Below, piece by piece: positions 8,969 to 18,101 of a stretch of 64,000 nt of DNA. The notes under the pieces are model-generated. The model was given only the letters and a program-made list of their open reading frames with translations, did not search any database and was not told where the DNA came from. Source of the DNA: Comamonas avium (GTDB lineage Bacteria > Pseudomonadota > Gammaproteobacteria > Burkholderiales > Burkholderiaceae_C); the NCBI RefSeq assembly GCF_014836675.1, contig NZ_JACSQK010000009.1:62001-126000 (forward strand). Reading direction: 5' to 3'. A program made the position numbers and the translations under genes. Position 1 is the first letter of the stretch, and every line of letters starts with the position of its first letter.

Positions 8969-9943
8969 GTGAACGACGAAAACGATCTGAATCCCCATCC
9001 CCTGACCCCTGCCATGCGCGATGTGCTGCGTCGCATGCGACGTGCCAACCGCCCGCATCTGCATACCTTGTCTGCGCAGCAGGCACGTGTCGCTTATGAA
9101 GCGGGCGCGGGTGTGCTGGAAATTGCCAAGCAGGCACTGCCCCGTGTAGAAGACATACGTATTGCCGCACGCGATGGCACTGCATTGCCTGCACGCCTGT
9201 ATGCGCCAAGCACCTGTGCGCCTTTGCCTGTACTGCTGTACCTGCATGGCGGTGGCTTCACCATTGGCAGTGTGGCTACGCACGATGTGCTTTGCCGCCA
9301 GCTGGCGCATCTGGCGGGTTGCGCCGTGGTGTCGCTGGACTACCGGCTTGCGCCGGAGCACCAGTTCCCCACGGCCATTAACGACGCGTGGGATGCCCTG
9401 CAATGGCTGGCTGCTCACGGAGACACGCTGGGGCTGGACACCCAGCGCATGGCCGTAGGCGGTGACAGCGCAGGCGGCACACTGGCTGCCGCCTGTGCGA
9501 TTTTGGCGCGTGATGCAGGCCTGAGCCTGCAGCTGCAATTGCTGATTTACCCCGGCACCTGTGCCCACCAGGATACGGATTCGCACTTTCGCTATGCCCA
9601 CGCACTGGTGCTGGAGCGCGAAGGCATTCTCTGGTTTTTTGACCAATATGTGCGCAATGACGCAGACCGCGAAGACTGGCGCTTTGCACCTTTGCTGGCT
9701 CCTGATGTTGAAGGCGTGGCACCGGCGTTTTTATGCCTGGCTGAGCTGGACCCCCTGGTGGATGAGGGGGTGCAGTACGCCGATATGCTGCGCATGGCCG
9801 GGGTGCCGGTGGATCTGGAGATCTACAAAGGCGTGACACACGAATTCATCAAGATGGGCCGCGCCATTCCTGAAGCGCGCCAGGCCCATGCCGACATGGC
9901 CGCTGCATTGCGCGCGGCACTGGGCACATCGCCCACTGTTTGA
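8969..9943 (+). CDS. alpha/beta hydrolase, hormone-sensitive-lipase-type esterase
   Basis: The fold is that of HSL-family esterases: oxyanion motif HGGGF (in YLHGGGFTIGSVATHD), nucleophile elbow GDSAGG, acid residue in AELDPLVDEG, and catalytic histidine in VTHEFIKMG. An upstream ATG at 8927 gives 14 extra residues of unlikely composition, so I prefer the GTG at 8969; the choice is uncertain. These cytoplasmic enzymes hydrolyse short-chain acyl esters. It is followed at 22 bp by a thioesterase-acetyltransferase gene on the same strand, probably in one transcript. Confidence 0.87.
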   Translation: MNDENDLNPHPLTPAMRDVLRRMRRANRPHLHTLSAQQARVAYEAGAGVLEIAKQALPRVEDIRIAARDGTALPARLYAPSTCAPLPVLLYLHGGGFTIGSVATHDVLCRQLAHLAGCAVVSLDYRLAPEHQFPTAINDAWDALQWLAAHGDTLGLDTQRMAVGGDSAGGTLAAACAILARDAGLSLQLQLLIYPGTCAHQDTDSHFRYAHALVLEREGILWFFDQYVRNDADREDWRFAPLLAPDVEGVAPAFLCLAELDPLVDEGVQYADMLRMAGVPVDLEIYKGVTHEFIKMGRAIPEARQAHADMAAALRAALGTSPTV

Positions 9944-9965
9944 ACTGCACCAGAAAGAGAACCAC

Positions 9966-10820
9966 ATGCTCCCTCAAGACTTTCGCTGCCGCCATCGCCT
10001 GACCGTGCGCTGGGCGGAGGTAGATGCCCAGAAAATTGTCTTCAATGCACACTATCTGATGTACGCCGATGTGGCGATCACAGACTACTGGCGCCAGATG
10101 GCTTTGCCATACGCCCAAAGCTGGGGCCATCTGGGCGGCGAGCTGTTTGTCAAGAAGGCCACCGTCACTTACTTTGCATCAGCACAAATGGGCGATGTGC
10201 TGGACATTGGCATTCGCTGCGTCAAGCAAGGCAACACCTCGCTGCAGTTTGAGGCGGGCATCTTCCGGGGTCAGCAATTGCTCAACACAGTAGAGCTGGT
10301 GTATGTGTTTGCCGATGCGCAGCGCCAGCCGCAACCCGTGCCGCAGCAATTGCGCGACATGCTGACCGCGTTTGAAGCAGGTCAGGAGATGGTGCAACTG
10401 CGTTCGGGCAGCTGGAACGATCTGGGTCGTCTGGCTGAGCGCTTGCGCATGGAAGTGTTTGTCAAAGAGCAGGGCGTTCCAGCTGAGATCGAAATGGATG
10501 AGTTTGACCCTGTCTGCCGCCACGTTGTAGCGGTAAACGGGCTGGGCCATGCCGTGGGCACAGGCCGCCTGATCACCGATGCCCCCGGTGTGGCGCGCAT
10601 TGGGCGCATGGCCGTGGCGCGTGAAATGCGCGGCAGCCGCGTGGGTCGCCAGGTGCTGGATGCATTGATGGCTGCTGCACGCGAGCGTGGTGACAAGGAA
10701 GCCGTACTGCATGCGCAAGTGCATGCGAAAAACTTCTACGCTCGCGCTGGCTTTGTGCCTGAAGGCCAGGTGTACGACGAAGCCGGCATTGACCACATCA
10801 CCATGCGTCTGAAGTTTTAA
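9966..10820 (+). CDS. acyl-CoA thioesterase (4HBT/YbgC-type) fused to GNAT acetyltransferase
   Basis: Two domains lie in one 284-residue protein. Residues ~1-130 are a hot-dog thioesterase of the YbgC class (TVRWAEVDAQKIVFNAHYLMY, with the conserved Asp of the D-x-x-(G/K)-x-(V/I)-(Y/F)-x-x-(H/Y) signature). Residues ~140-284 are a GNAT acetyltransferase of the ElaA/YjcF sort (ERLRMEVFVKEQGVPAEIEM, then IGRMAVAREMRGSRVGRQVL, ending with NFYARAGF). The ATG at 9966 follows an AGAAAGAGA ribosome site; a longer frame from 9888 overlaps the esterase and is less likely. Both domains act on acyl-CoA, so the fusion could link thioester hydrolysis to acyl transfer, but substrates are unknown. Confidence 0.83.
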   Translation: MLPQDFRCRHRLTVRWAEVDAQKIVFNAHYLMYADVAITDYWRQMALPYAQSWGHLGGELFVKKATVTYFASAQMGDVLDIGIRCVKQGNTSLQFEAGIFRGQQLLNTVELVYVFADAQRQPQPVPQQLRDMLTAFEAGQEMVQLRSGSWNDLGRLAERLRMEVFVKEQGVPAEIEMDEFDPVCRHVVAVNGLGHAVGTGRLITDAPGVARIGRMAVAREMRGSRVGRQVLDALMAAARERGDKEAVLHAQVHAKNFYARAGFVPEGQVYDEAGIDHITMRLKF

Positions 10821-10900
10821 TAGCTGCATACGCTCAATAACAAAGGGTTTCAGATACTTTTGATCTGAAACCCTTTGTCGTATAAGCGATGGCTGCTCTT
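10821..10900. repeat. REP-like inverted repeat, copy 1, with terminator hairpin
   Basis: The outer arms AGCTGCATACGCT and AAGCGATGGCTGCT enclose a perfect 15-bp inverted repeat (CAAAGGGTTTCAGAT, 10841-10855, against 10863-10877). It lies between two convergent genes and probably acts as a bidirectional terminator. Its outer arms match those of the copies near 16.1 and 24.1 kb. Confidence 0.75.
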
Positions 10901-12362
10901 AAATTTTGAATGCCTGCACGCTGTGCGCCATGTGCACGGTTTGATCGTGCAGGCTGGCGGCAGCAGCGCTGGACTCTTCTGCCAGGGCCGAGTTCTGTGA
11001 CATGGCGTGCTCCAGCTGGTTGATGGCCTGGGAGATGTCTGCCATGGCCGCGTTTTGTGCGTGGGTCGAGCTGACAATTTCACGCATGTGGTCTGTCACG
11101 TTGCCTGACGCCTGCTGCAGCAGATGCATGGCGCTGAGTGCCTCCTTGCTTTGCGCTGCTCCCACGCCGATAGATTGTTCCGAGGTCTCAATCAGCTGGC
11201 GGATCTGCTTGGCAGACTCGGCCGAGCGCAGTGCCAGACGACGTACTTCTTCTGCAACCACGGCAAAGCCACGGCCTTGCTCCCCGGCACGGGCGGCTTC
11301 AACGGCAGCATTCAACGCCAGCAGGTTGGTTTGAAAAGCCAGACTGTCCACCACGGAGACGATGTCCGAAATCTGCTCCGACTGCTGGCTGATGGAAGCC
11401 ATGCTCTGCGCCAGCTCGTTCACTACGTGCTGGCCTTTTTGTGCGGCCTGCGTGGCGTTGCGTGTCATGGTGTCCGCCTCTGAGGCCAGAGCGCGGGCTT
11501 GCTCGACAGTGGCCAGCACGCGGCCAGCCGCATTGGCGGTTTCTTCCAAAGCGCTGCAAGCGGTTTCAGTGCGCAAAGACAGGTCGCTGCTGCCCGCCTC
11601 AATTTCCTGGCTCGCCGTCTGTACCTGTGTTGCGCTGTGGCTGACGGTGCGCACAATCGCATTGAGTTTCAGAATAAATTCTTTTAAATCCTGCGCCAAT
11701 GGCGTTTGAACAGATTGATGGTGAATATTGAGGTTGAATTTGTCGCCGTCGTGAATGGCATCTACAAGGCTTTGCAATTCAATGCCTTGCAAATAGGATT
11801 CAGACATTTTCTTGACGATTAATATTTCAACAGCAGTCTGCACAATGACAAATGCGGCGTGCAGAACAATTTTTGCAAAATCCGCTTCAGTGGTGCAGTA
11901 AATGCCGTAGCCCCAGGCTTGCAGGCGGTCAAATAAAATATGGTGAATGGCAAAAAAAGCAGCGCAGGCCAGTATGACCCGCCATTGGCGGTACACCATG
12001 ACCAGTGCCAGCGTGACAAAAACACCAAAGTGAAATTCCAGGGTGCCCAGCGACACCTGAATATGCAAGACAACGGCAGCGCACAGCAGTATCGGCAGCA
12101 CATAGCGCGCCAGTGCTGTGCCGCTGCTGGTAAAGAAAACCACAGCAGCCAGACCTATGAGGCTGGGGCCGGCAATCAAGGCTATATCAACGCTGGAGTA
12201 ATGCCAGCCAATTGGAATGGCCAGTAGCGCATAAATGCTGATCAAAATCAGCATCAAACGGTCTGCCTGGCGGCTGACGTCCGTCAGTGCCTCTTGCGTA
12301 TTGGTTTTTTTGCTTGAATAGCTGAACGAAGACGAGTCTTTTTGAATTGCAAATGAATTCAT
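10899..12362 (-). CDS. methyl-accepting chemotaxis protein with a polytopic membrane sensor
   Basis: The N terminus (to ~residue 190) contains about six hydrophobic helices with almost no periplasmic domain, unlike classical chemoreceptors. The C-terminal ~260 residues are a full MCP signalling domain with the hairpin tip [19 protein letters not shown] followed by [17 protein letters not shown], and methylation-type Glu/Gln helices on either side. The ATG at 12362 is used; a TTG seven codons upstream (12383) is also possible. It probably signals through CheA/CheW in response to a membrane or energy cue. It ends against REP-like copy 1, convergent with the thioesterase fusion. Confidence 0.88.
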   Translation of the reverse strand: MNSFAIQKDSSSFSYSSKKTNTQEALTDVSRQADRLMLILISIYALLAIPIGWHYSSVDIALIAGPSLIGLAAVVFFTSSGTALARYVLPILLCAAVVLHIQVSLGTLEFHFGVFVTLALVMVYRQWRVILACAAFFAIHHILFDRLQAWGYGIYCTTEADFAKIVLHAAFVIVQTAVEILIVKKMSESYLQGIELQSLVDAIHDGDKFNLNIHHQSVQTPLAQDLKEFILKLNAIVRTVSHSATQVQTASQEIEAGSSDLSLRTETACSALEETANAAGRVLATVEQARALASEADTMTRNATQAAQKGQHVVNELAQSMASISQQSEQISDIVSVVDSLAFQTNLLALNAAVEAARAGEQGRGFAVVAEEVRRLALRSAESAKQIRQLIETSEQSIGVGAAQSKEALSAMHLLQQASGNVTDHMREIVSSTHAQNAAMADISQAINQLEHAMSQNSALAEESSAAAASLHDQTVHMAHSVQAFKI

Positions 12363-12383
12363 GAGAAATGCTGAAAGCTTCAA

Positions 12384-12597
12384 TCAGAGATAGAAGCTTT
12401 AATGGGTAAAGTAGTAAATGAATGCAGAGGCTCTGAATTTAAATATTTAACATTTATTGGAATAATATAAATATTAATTTCAAGGGAGTCTGCAGCCTTA
12501 AATCATAGCAGTGCGCGAGATTTTGTTTTTTCGTCCCTGGCAAAGGGGAGTTAATCGTGGGGGCAGATTGTTAATAAATGACAAATAAGCACAAGTT
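12384..12597. other. AT-rich intergenic gap
   Basis: No coding frame of note is seen here. The AT-rich stretch at 12,400-12,480 upstream of the chemoreceptor gene is the likely place for its promoter. Confidence 0.4.
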
Positions 12598-12987
12598 TCA
12601 ATTTTGAGTTAATGCAGCCAGATTGGCCAGCTGCAGGCGCTGCAATGCCAGAGCCTGCAGCTGCTGCGCAAGGCCTCCTTCAATGGCGGGGTGCAGGGCC
12701 AGATGGCTGCGCAGCAACTGCAGCAGGGCCTGTGCTTCTTGTACCTGGGCGGTGTTCAGGATGGCTACGGTCATGCCTCGGCGTGGGTGTGCTGTCAGAA
12801 GGCCCTCATGGCACAGCAGCTTCATGGCTTCGCGCACGGGTGTGCGGCTGACTCCCAGGCTGCTGGCAATCTCTCCATCCAGCAAGCCCGTGCCGGGAAG
12901 CCATTCGCCCTGCAAGATGCGCTGGCGCAGGCGATCGGCAATGGCCGTGCTCAGGGATTGGGGCTGGAGGGGCAGGCAGGCAGTCAT
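12598..12987 (-). CDS. short GntR-family transcriptional regulator
   Basis: Residues ~10-75 are a GntR winged helix (LSTAIADRLRQRILQGEWLP, then LGVSRTPVREAMKLL, then HPRRGMTVA). The usual FCD effector domain of ~140 residues is replaced by a ~50-residue helical tail rich in Leu and Gln, so the protein is only 129 residues. It may be a naturally short member or a truncated one. It lies downstream of the EamA exporter gene on the same strand, which could be its target. The effector is unknown. Confidence 0.8.
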   Translation of the reverse strand: MTACLPLQPQSLSTAIADRLRQRILQGEWLPGTGLLDGEIASSLGVSRTPVREAMKLLCHEGLLTAHPRRGMTVAILNTAQVQEAQALLQLLRSHLALHPAIEGGLAQQLQALALQRLQLANLAALTQN

Positions 12988-13113
12988 TCACGCACGGGCG
13001 CGCGTTGCACGCGCCACTTTCACAGATAAAGGCGGCGATTGTCTGTGAGGTGCCGGGTGTGTGCTGCAACGCCGCGCAATGGGCGGAGCGCTGCAGCGGT
13101 TTTGCCCTGTGGC

Positions 13114-14034
13114 TTATGCGCGGCTGCGGCCCCAGCTCATGACGGCAGTGCCTGCAATGGCCATGGCCCCGCCCAGCAGCATGGGGGTGTCAATGCGCTC
13201 GCCCAGCAAAAAGGCAGAGATCACTACGCCAAACAGCGGCACCAGCGTGATGTAGCCTGAGGCAGCGCCCGCGCCCAGCGCTTTGACCCCGTCAAAATAC
13301 CAGGCGTAGGCCAGTGCAGTGGCGCCAAACGCCAGAAAGAGCAGGGCCACCCACGCTGTGGTGCCGCTGTCAACCGCGCTTGCCAGGCCGCTGGGGCCTT
13401 CCACAATCAGGCTGCCTGCCAGCAAGAGCAGGGCGCCAATGGTGCTGGTGACGGCGGTGGTCGATAGCGCATCTACCCCCGTGAGCATCCAGCGGCCAAT
13501 CAAGGTGTAGAGCACCCAGCAGACCACGCAGCCCAAAATCAGCAGCTCGCCAATACCCATGGCACCTTGCAAGATTTCAAGTGGTTTGCCGTGCGAAAGG
13601 ACAACCACGGCCCCCACCACAGCCAGCAGCATGCCTGCGGCAATGATGGCGTTCAGGCGCTCTTTAAACAGCCATGCAGCCATCAGCAGTGTCATGACGG
13701 GGTTGAGTGTGATGACCAGCGCGGCTTTTCCTGCTGGCAGGTGCTGCAGGCCTGACAAAAAGAATGCGGCATAGCCAAACACGCCTGTGGCGCCCGCTGC
13801 GGCCATGCCCAGCCAGCGCTGTGCGCTCCAGCTCCTGAGCTGGCTAAAGCCGCCTGCCCAGTACATCCACGGAATTAGCACCATGGCAGCCAGCACAAAG
13901 CGCAGGCATGCGCCTGCCAGTGGCGGCATGGATTGCGCAATGATGCGCCCTGCAGGCCATGATGCCCCCCATAAAACGGCCATGCCGATAAGCCGCAGGT
14001 GCGGGCCAAAACGCGGATGTGATTGCATAGGCAT
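13114..14034 (-). CDS. EamA/DMT-family exporter
   Basis: About 306 residues with ten predicted membrane helices in two EamA halves. The first half starts at LIGMAVLWGASWPAGRII and the second after VVCWVLYTLIGRWML; ATGVFGYAAFFLSGLQHLPA and ALAYAWYFDGVKALGAGAAS are typical DMT signatures. The start at 14034 places the first helix close to the N terminus; the frame extends upstream to 14103 without good support. DMT exporters pump out amino acids or metabolites; the substrate is not evident. Confidence 0.87.
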   Translation of the reverse strand: MPMQSHPRFGPHLRLIGMAVLWGASWPAGRIIAQSMPPLAGACLRFVLAAMVLIPWMYWAGGFSQLRSWSAQRWLGMAAAGATGVFGYAAFFLSGLQHLPAGKAALVITLNPVMTLLMAAWLFKERLNAIIAAGMLLAVVGAVVVLSHGKPLEILQGAMGIGELLILGCVVCWVLYTLIGRWMLTGVDALSTTAVTSTIGALLLLAGSLIVEGPSGLASAVDSGTTAWVALLFLAFGATALAYAWYFDGVKALGAGAASGYITLVPLFGVVISAFLLGERIDTPMLLGGAMAIAGTAVMSWGRSRA

Positions 14035-14182
14035 GACTATGCACCAGCGCAGCTGCGCGGCGCAGCAAAACATGTCGCTCAGGCACGGTGCCTTGCGCTG
14101 CAATGACGCTTTAGCGCATTACGGCAAAGCGCAGACAGCTATGTTTTTATAGGCTCATATTTCGCTAAGAGCGCATGCGTGC

Positions 14183-15454
14183 ATGAGCAAGCCTTGGCCA
14201 CGCCGACTAGGATGCGTGGCTGCGAGAAACTGGAATTTTTGGATGCTTGAAGATAAAAAAGCACGCACTTTGCGTGCTGCGCTGTTTGGTTTGTTTGTAG
14301 TGATTGGCGTGGCTACATCTACCTGGGTGACACGCACGCCGGCCTTGCGCGATGCGCTGCAGGCCAGTACCGAGCAGATGGGCATGATTTTGTTCGGTTT
14401 CTCACTGGGCTCCATGGCGGGAATTTTGTCGTCCAACTGGCTGGTTGAGCGATTGCATGCACGCCGGGCGATGGTGGCGGGCATGGCCGCCAACCTGGCG
14501 GGTCTGGCACTGCTGGCAGTGGGCGCAGGCATGGCCAGCGTGACGGTGGTGGTGCTGGGCTTCATGCTGTTTGGTGTGGGCATGGGCTGGGCCGATATTG
14601 CGGTCAATGTGGAGGCAGGAGCCATCGAGAAGCTGCAGCAGCGCCCGCTGATGACCACGTTGCACGGCTGCTTCAGTCTGGGGGCCATGCTCGGTGCCCT
14701 GCTGGGCACGCTCATGGCCTGGCTGCAGGTGCCGGTCATGCACCATTTGCTGGGTGTGGTCGTGGTGGGCGGCGTGCTGACGGCTCCCTTAGTGCGCCGG
14801 GTGGAAAACCTCAGTGCGGTCAAGGCAGCAACTGGGGATGCAGGGGACGCCGGACATGGCGGCTTTGTGCTCAATGCTTTCAAAGACCCCCGCGTGCTGC
14901 TGATTGGCTTGTTTGCACTGGGTCTGGCGCTGACCGAAGGTGCTGCGCACGACTGGCTGCCTTTGCTGATGGTCGATGGCTACCAGTTCAGCAATGCGCA
15001 GGGCACGTTGATCTACATGCTGTTTACTCTGGGCGTAACGGTGGCGCGCCTGGGCGGACAGTGGCTGCTGGAGCGCTTTACACGCCTGGCATTGATGCGT
15101 GCCAGTGCCGTGCTGGCAGGCTCGGGTTTGCTGGTGGTCGTGTTTGCGCAAAACCCCGTGCTGGGTGCCATCGCCGTGGTGCTGTGGGGGCTGGGTGCTG
15201 CGCTGGGTTTTCCGCTGGCTTTGTCCGCAGCGGCAGAAGGAGAGGGCAACAGTGCCCAGCGAGTGGGCGCGGTGGCCTCACTGGGTTATGTGGCTATTTT
15301 GGTGGGGCCACCAGCGCTGGGCTTTGTGGGTGAGGTGTGGGGTTTGCGCTTGGCCATGCTGCCTGTGCTGCTGGCGTGCTGCGCGGCCCTGGTGCTGACG
15401 TGGTACTTCAAGCCGCAGCCGCTCAAGCTGCGCACCATAGCCACCAAAGGGTAA
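14183..15454 (+). CDS. MFS transporter
   Basis: A 423-residue polytopic protein with twelve predicted helices. It resembles the YbjJ-like MFS branch: N-terminal half VIGVATSTWVTRTPALRDAL and ILFGFSLGSMAGI, C-terminal half GLGAALGFPLALSAAAEGE. A downstream ATG at 14243 would remove 20 weakly supported N-terminal residues. It is divergent from the EamA exporter across a short AT-rich spacer. The substrate is unknown. Confidence 0.87.
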   Translation: MSKPWPRRLGCVAARNWNFWMLEDKKARTLRAALFGLFVVIGVATSTWVTRTPALRDALQASTEQMGMILFGFSLGSMAGILSSNWLVERLHARRAMVAGMAANLAGLALLAVGAGMASVTVVVLGFMLFGVGMGWADIAVNVEAGAIEKLQQRPLMTTLHGCFSLGAMLGALLGTLMAWLQVPVMHHLLGVVVVGGVLTAPLVRRVENLSAVKAATGDAGDAGHGGFVLNAFKDPRVLLIGLFALGLALTEGAAHDWLPLLMVDGYQFSNAQGTLIYMLFTLGVTVARLGGQWLLERFTRLALMRASAVLAGSGLLVVVFAQNPVLGAIAVVLWGLGAALGFPLALSAAAEGEGNSAQRVGAVASLGYVAILVGPPALGFVGEVWGLRLAMLPVLLACCAALVLTWYFKPQPLKLRTIATKG

Positions 15455-15507
15455 TGCTGTAAATCGCTTGGAGCGCCTATGGACCATGGGCGCAGCGAGC
15501 TATGGAT

Positions 15508-16008
15508 TCAGAAAATGCCCATCTGCAAACCACTGGCCAAGGCAGCGCCCAGCGCGTGGCATTGCGCCAGGTCGGTATCGCTGATGTGCTTGGCAGCTGC
15601 GATCGCCTCTGGCGTTTGGGCGTGGGTGCAGATAATCAGTGGCTCGGCCACGGCGTTCAAGCGCCAGCCAGTGGCAATGCGTGCAATTTGCCGTGCTGCG
15701 TTGCTGCCATCACTGCCCGCGCACACCAGCGTGGCATAAGGGCGGCCATTGATGCGCTCTAGTGCGCCGTAGTAGCTGCGGTCGAAAAAGTCTTTCAGCA
15801 AGCCGCTCATGGCAGCCAGATTTTCAGGTGTGGCAAACACATAGCCATCGGCCTGCAGTACGTCGTCAGGTCCAGCCTCGCTGGCATGCAGCAGGTGCAC
15901 TTGCACGCTGCCTTCCGTCAACGCGCCTTCACGCAGCGCATGCACCATCTGGCGCGTGCCGCCGGTGTGGCTGTGGTAGATGATGAGCAGGGTTTTGGCG
16001 CGGTTCAT
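15508..16008 (-). CDS. flavodoxin-like / NAD(P)H-dependent FMN-binding protein
   Basis: The protein has the flavodoxin phosphate loop YHSHTGGTRQM near the N terminus and the segment DGYVFATPENLAAMSGLLKD followed by FFDRSYYGALE, as in WrbA/NADPH-dependent FMN reductase families. It is about 166 residues from the ATG at 16008; two alternative starts lie within 18 bp. It probably binds FMN and passes electrons or reduces small substrates in the cytoplasm. It converges with the MFS gene; the inverted repeat near 15,470-15,510 could be their shared terminator. Confidence 0.82.
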   Translation of the reverse strand: MNRAKTLLIIYHSHTGGTRQMVHALREGALTEGSVQVHLLHASEAGPDDVLQADGYVFATPENLAAMSGLLKDFFDRSYYGALERINGRPYATLVCAGSDGSNAARQIARIATGWRLNAVAEPLIICTHAQTPEAIAAAKHISDTDLAQCHALGAALASGLQMGIF

Positions 16009-16040
16009 GCCTAGCAGCATACGCAAACTGTGCTTAATAA

Positions 16041-16130
16041 AAAAGAGAGCTGCTATCGCTTATGTATGCTTGTTTTAAGAGTGTTTAAGTTCTGAAAACG
16101 TTTCACACAAAGCGATAGCAGCTCTCTTTT
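16041..16130. repeat. REP-like inverted repeat, copy 2
   Basis: The termini AAAAGAGAGCTGCTATCGCTT and its reverse complement near 16,110-16,130 form an almost perfect inverted repeat around a ~45-bp AT-rich centre. It sits between the flavodoxin-like gene and the end of lapB. Confidence 0.8.
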
Positions 16131-16140
16131 AAGGTTCGCT

Positions 16141-17301
16141 TTACAGCTCTTCGACGCGGCGTGCCGGGTAGCTGTCCCAGCTTTGGCAGCCCGGGCAGTG
16201 CCAAAAGTGCTGGCGTGCCTCAAAGCCGCAGGCGGCGCAGCGGTAGCGGCTCAGGGGCTTGCTTGCGTGCTCCAGCGCTTTTTGAATGGCCGGGTGGTGC
16301 TCTTCGTGCTCCAGTGTCTCGCCTGCCAGCCATTTGGTGGCGGCCACCAGTGATGGTTCTTTGGACAGGTGCTGCACATACCAGTCGCGGCTGTCGCCAC
16401 TGGCAGAAGCAGCTGGCGCAGTGTTCAGCGTGACCAAGGCATCAAGCAAATCCAGCGACGGCATCTGCGCATAACGGCTGCGCAGCAGTTGCTCTGCAGC
16501 TGCCTGCTGGCCTGTGGCAGCAGCCACTTCCAGCATCAGTGGAGCGGCCAGTGGCAGGCCCTGGGGCGTGGTCTGTGCCAGATCCTGCAAGGTGTTCCAG
16601 GCGTCTTGCGATTGGTTCAGCCGGTGCTGAATGCGAGCCAGCTCAATCCGGGGGCGTGGTGTTTGCGGCGCAATGCGTACTGCTTCGTGCAGCAGCTGGC
16701 TGGCCACATCGAGCTGCGCATGGCTGGCCTGCTCGTTGGCTTGTTCGCACAGATAGTGCGCCAAGCGGCCACTGAAATCGCCCTGATTGGCGGTTTGCAT
16801 GCGGCGGGCAATTTCTGCAGCCTGCGCCCAGTCGCGCGAACGTTCATAAATTGCCAGCAACGCCAGGCGTGCTTCAGCTTCGTAGGCAGAGCCTTCCAGG
16901 CGACGCAGGGCTTCTTCTGCACGGTCGAGCAGGCCTGCCTTTAAAAAGTCCTGGGCCAGCCCATGCTGGGCACGGTCCCGGTCTTCGCGGCTTAAATCTG
17001 CCCGAGACAGCAGGTGCTCATGCACGCGCACGGCGCGGTGGTACTCACCGCGGCGGCGAAACAGGTTGCCCAGTGCAAAGTGCAGATCGGCGGTCTCGGG
17101 GTCGTTTTGCACAGCCTCAATGAACGCATCAATCGCTTTGTCTTGTTGCTCATTGAGCAAGAAGTTCAGACCCTTGAAGTACGCCTTGGGCGCTTGGCGG
17201 TTGTCCTGACGCACCTGACGCAAGTCCATGCGCGAGGCCAGCCAGCCCAGTACAAAAGCCAGAGGCAGGCCCAGAAGAATCCAGCTGAGATCAAAGTCCA
17301 T
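16141..17301 (-). CDS. lapB: lipopolysaccharide assembly protein LapB (YciM)
   Basis: The 386-residue protein has one N-terminal membrane anchor (residues 4-22, WILLGLPLAFVLGWLA), about seven TPR-type helical pairs, and a C-terminal rubredoxin-like metal module with two CxxC pairs (YRCAACGFEARQHFWHCPGC). This is the exact architecture of LapB, which recruits FtsH to control LpxC and so sets the rate of lipopolysaccharide synthesis. Its start overlaps the end of lapA by 11 bp, so the two are translationally coupled. Confidence 0.95.
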   Translation of the reverse strand: MDFDLSWILLGLPLAFVLGWLASRMDLRQVRQDNRQAPKAYFKGLNFLLNEQQDKAIDAFIEAVQNDPETADLHFALGNLFRRRGEYHRAVRVHEHLLSRADLSREDRDRAQHGLAQDFLKAGLLDRAEEALRRLEGSAYEAEARLALLAIYERSRDWAQAAEIARRMQTANQGDFSGRLAHYLCEQANEQASHAQLDVASQLLHEAVRIAPQTPRPRIELARIQHRLNQSQDAWNTLQDLAQTTPQGLPLAAPLMLEVAAATGQQAAAEQLLRSRYAQMPSLDLLDALVTLNTAPAASASGDSRDWYVQHLSKEPSLVAATKWLAGETLEHEEHHPAIQKALEHASKPLSRYRCAACGFEARQHFWHCPGCQSWDSYPARRVEEL

Positions 17302-17599
17302 GGAGTGTCGGTGGGATGGGTTCAGGGAGTGTGCTGTTGGCGGCGGCAGGGGTGTCAGCCGCAGCAGCAGGCTGGCTCAGCTTGACGGCGGTGCTGCGCT
17401 GTTTCCACCATCGGGGAACCATCACGAGCACGCCCGCGATCAGGCCGCCCACGAAAGCCGTCAGTACCACCAGCACCAATGGTGCTTGCCACTGTGTGCC
17501 AAAGAAAAAATGCACAGTCGCGTTTTGCTGGTTGTTGAGCGCGAAGGCAAACAGGGTGAAAAAAATGGCTGCTTTGAGCAGCCACAGCAGGTATTTCAT
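17291..17599 (-). CDS. lapA: lipopolysaccharide assembly protein LapA (DUF1049)
   Basis: A 102-residue protein with two membrane helices (residues 4-22 and ~41-63, LVLVVLTAFVGGLIAGVLVM) and a short cytoplasmic tail that is Ala/Pro rich. The segment NNQQNATVHFFFG between the helices is the LapA/DUF1049 hallmark. It works with LapB at the inner membrane in lipopolysaccharide assembly. The gene lies between ihfB and lapB, as in many beta- and gammaproteobacteria. Confidence 0.92.
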   Translation of the reverse strand: MKYLLWLLKAAIFFTLFAFALNNQQNATVHFFFGTQWQAPLVLVVLTAFVGGLIAGVLVMVPRWWKQRSTAVKLSQPAAAADTPAAANSTLPEPIPPTLHGL

Positions 17600-17678
17600 G
17601 CGAGCCCTTCCTTGTTGGCCTGAATTTTAGGCGCACAGGGGGGCTGGCGAGCAAACAGTGCGTGTAAGACTGTGGTCT

Positions 17679-17999
17679 TCAGTCTGCAGCAGGTGCTGCG
17701 ACAGGCGTCGCAGGCGATGTCTGGAAATCGACGGACTCACGCAAGGCCTTGCCGGGCTTGAAGTGAGGAACGCGTTTTTCCGGAATGCTGACAGATTCGC
17801 CGCTGCGAGGGTTGCGACCAATGCGGGCAGGACGGCGCGAAACGGAGAAGCTGCCAAAACCACGAATCTCAATGCGCTGGCCTTGCACCAAGGCATCGCT
17901 GACGGCATCTTGAATGGTTTTAACGGCGTGTTCTGCGTCACGCTGGGTGAGCTGGGCAAAACGGGCTGCCAGTTCTTCAACTAAATCGGATCGAGTCAT
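17679..17999 (-). CDS. ihfB: integration host factor subunit beta
   Basis: Residues 1-92 are a standard HU/IHF fold starting [13 protein letters not shown], with the DNA-bending arm signature [19 protein letters not shown] followed by SGE. A short Ala/Pro-rich tail (about 12 residues) extends it to 106. IHF bends DNA at specific sites in transcription, recombination and phage integration. It sits directly downstream of rpsA, the widespread rpsA-ihfB arrangement. Confidence 0.96.
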   Translation of the reverse strand: MTRSDLVEELAARFAQLTQRDAEHAVKTIQDAVSDALVQGQRIEIRGFGSFSVSRRPARIGRNPRSGESVSIPEKRVPHFKPGKALRESVDFQTSPATPVAAPAAD

Positions 18000-18101
18000 G
18001 GAGCAATCATCCCAAGCGGTACTTGGAAAAAACGACGGGCGCCTTGACAGCGCCCGTCGAGGGTCTTAGCCACTGCTCAGGTGAGCAGTTTTAAAGACTT
18101 T

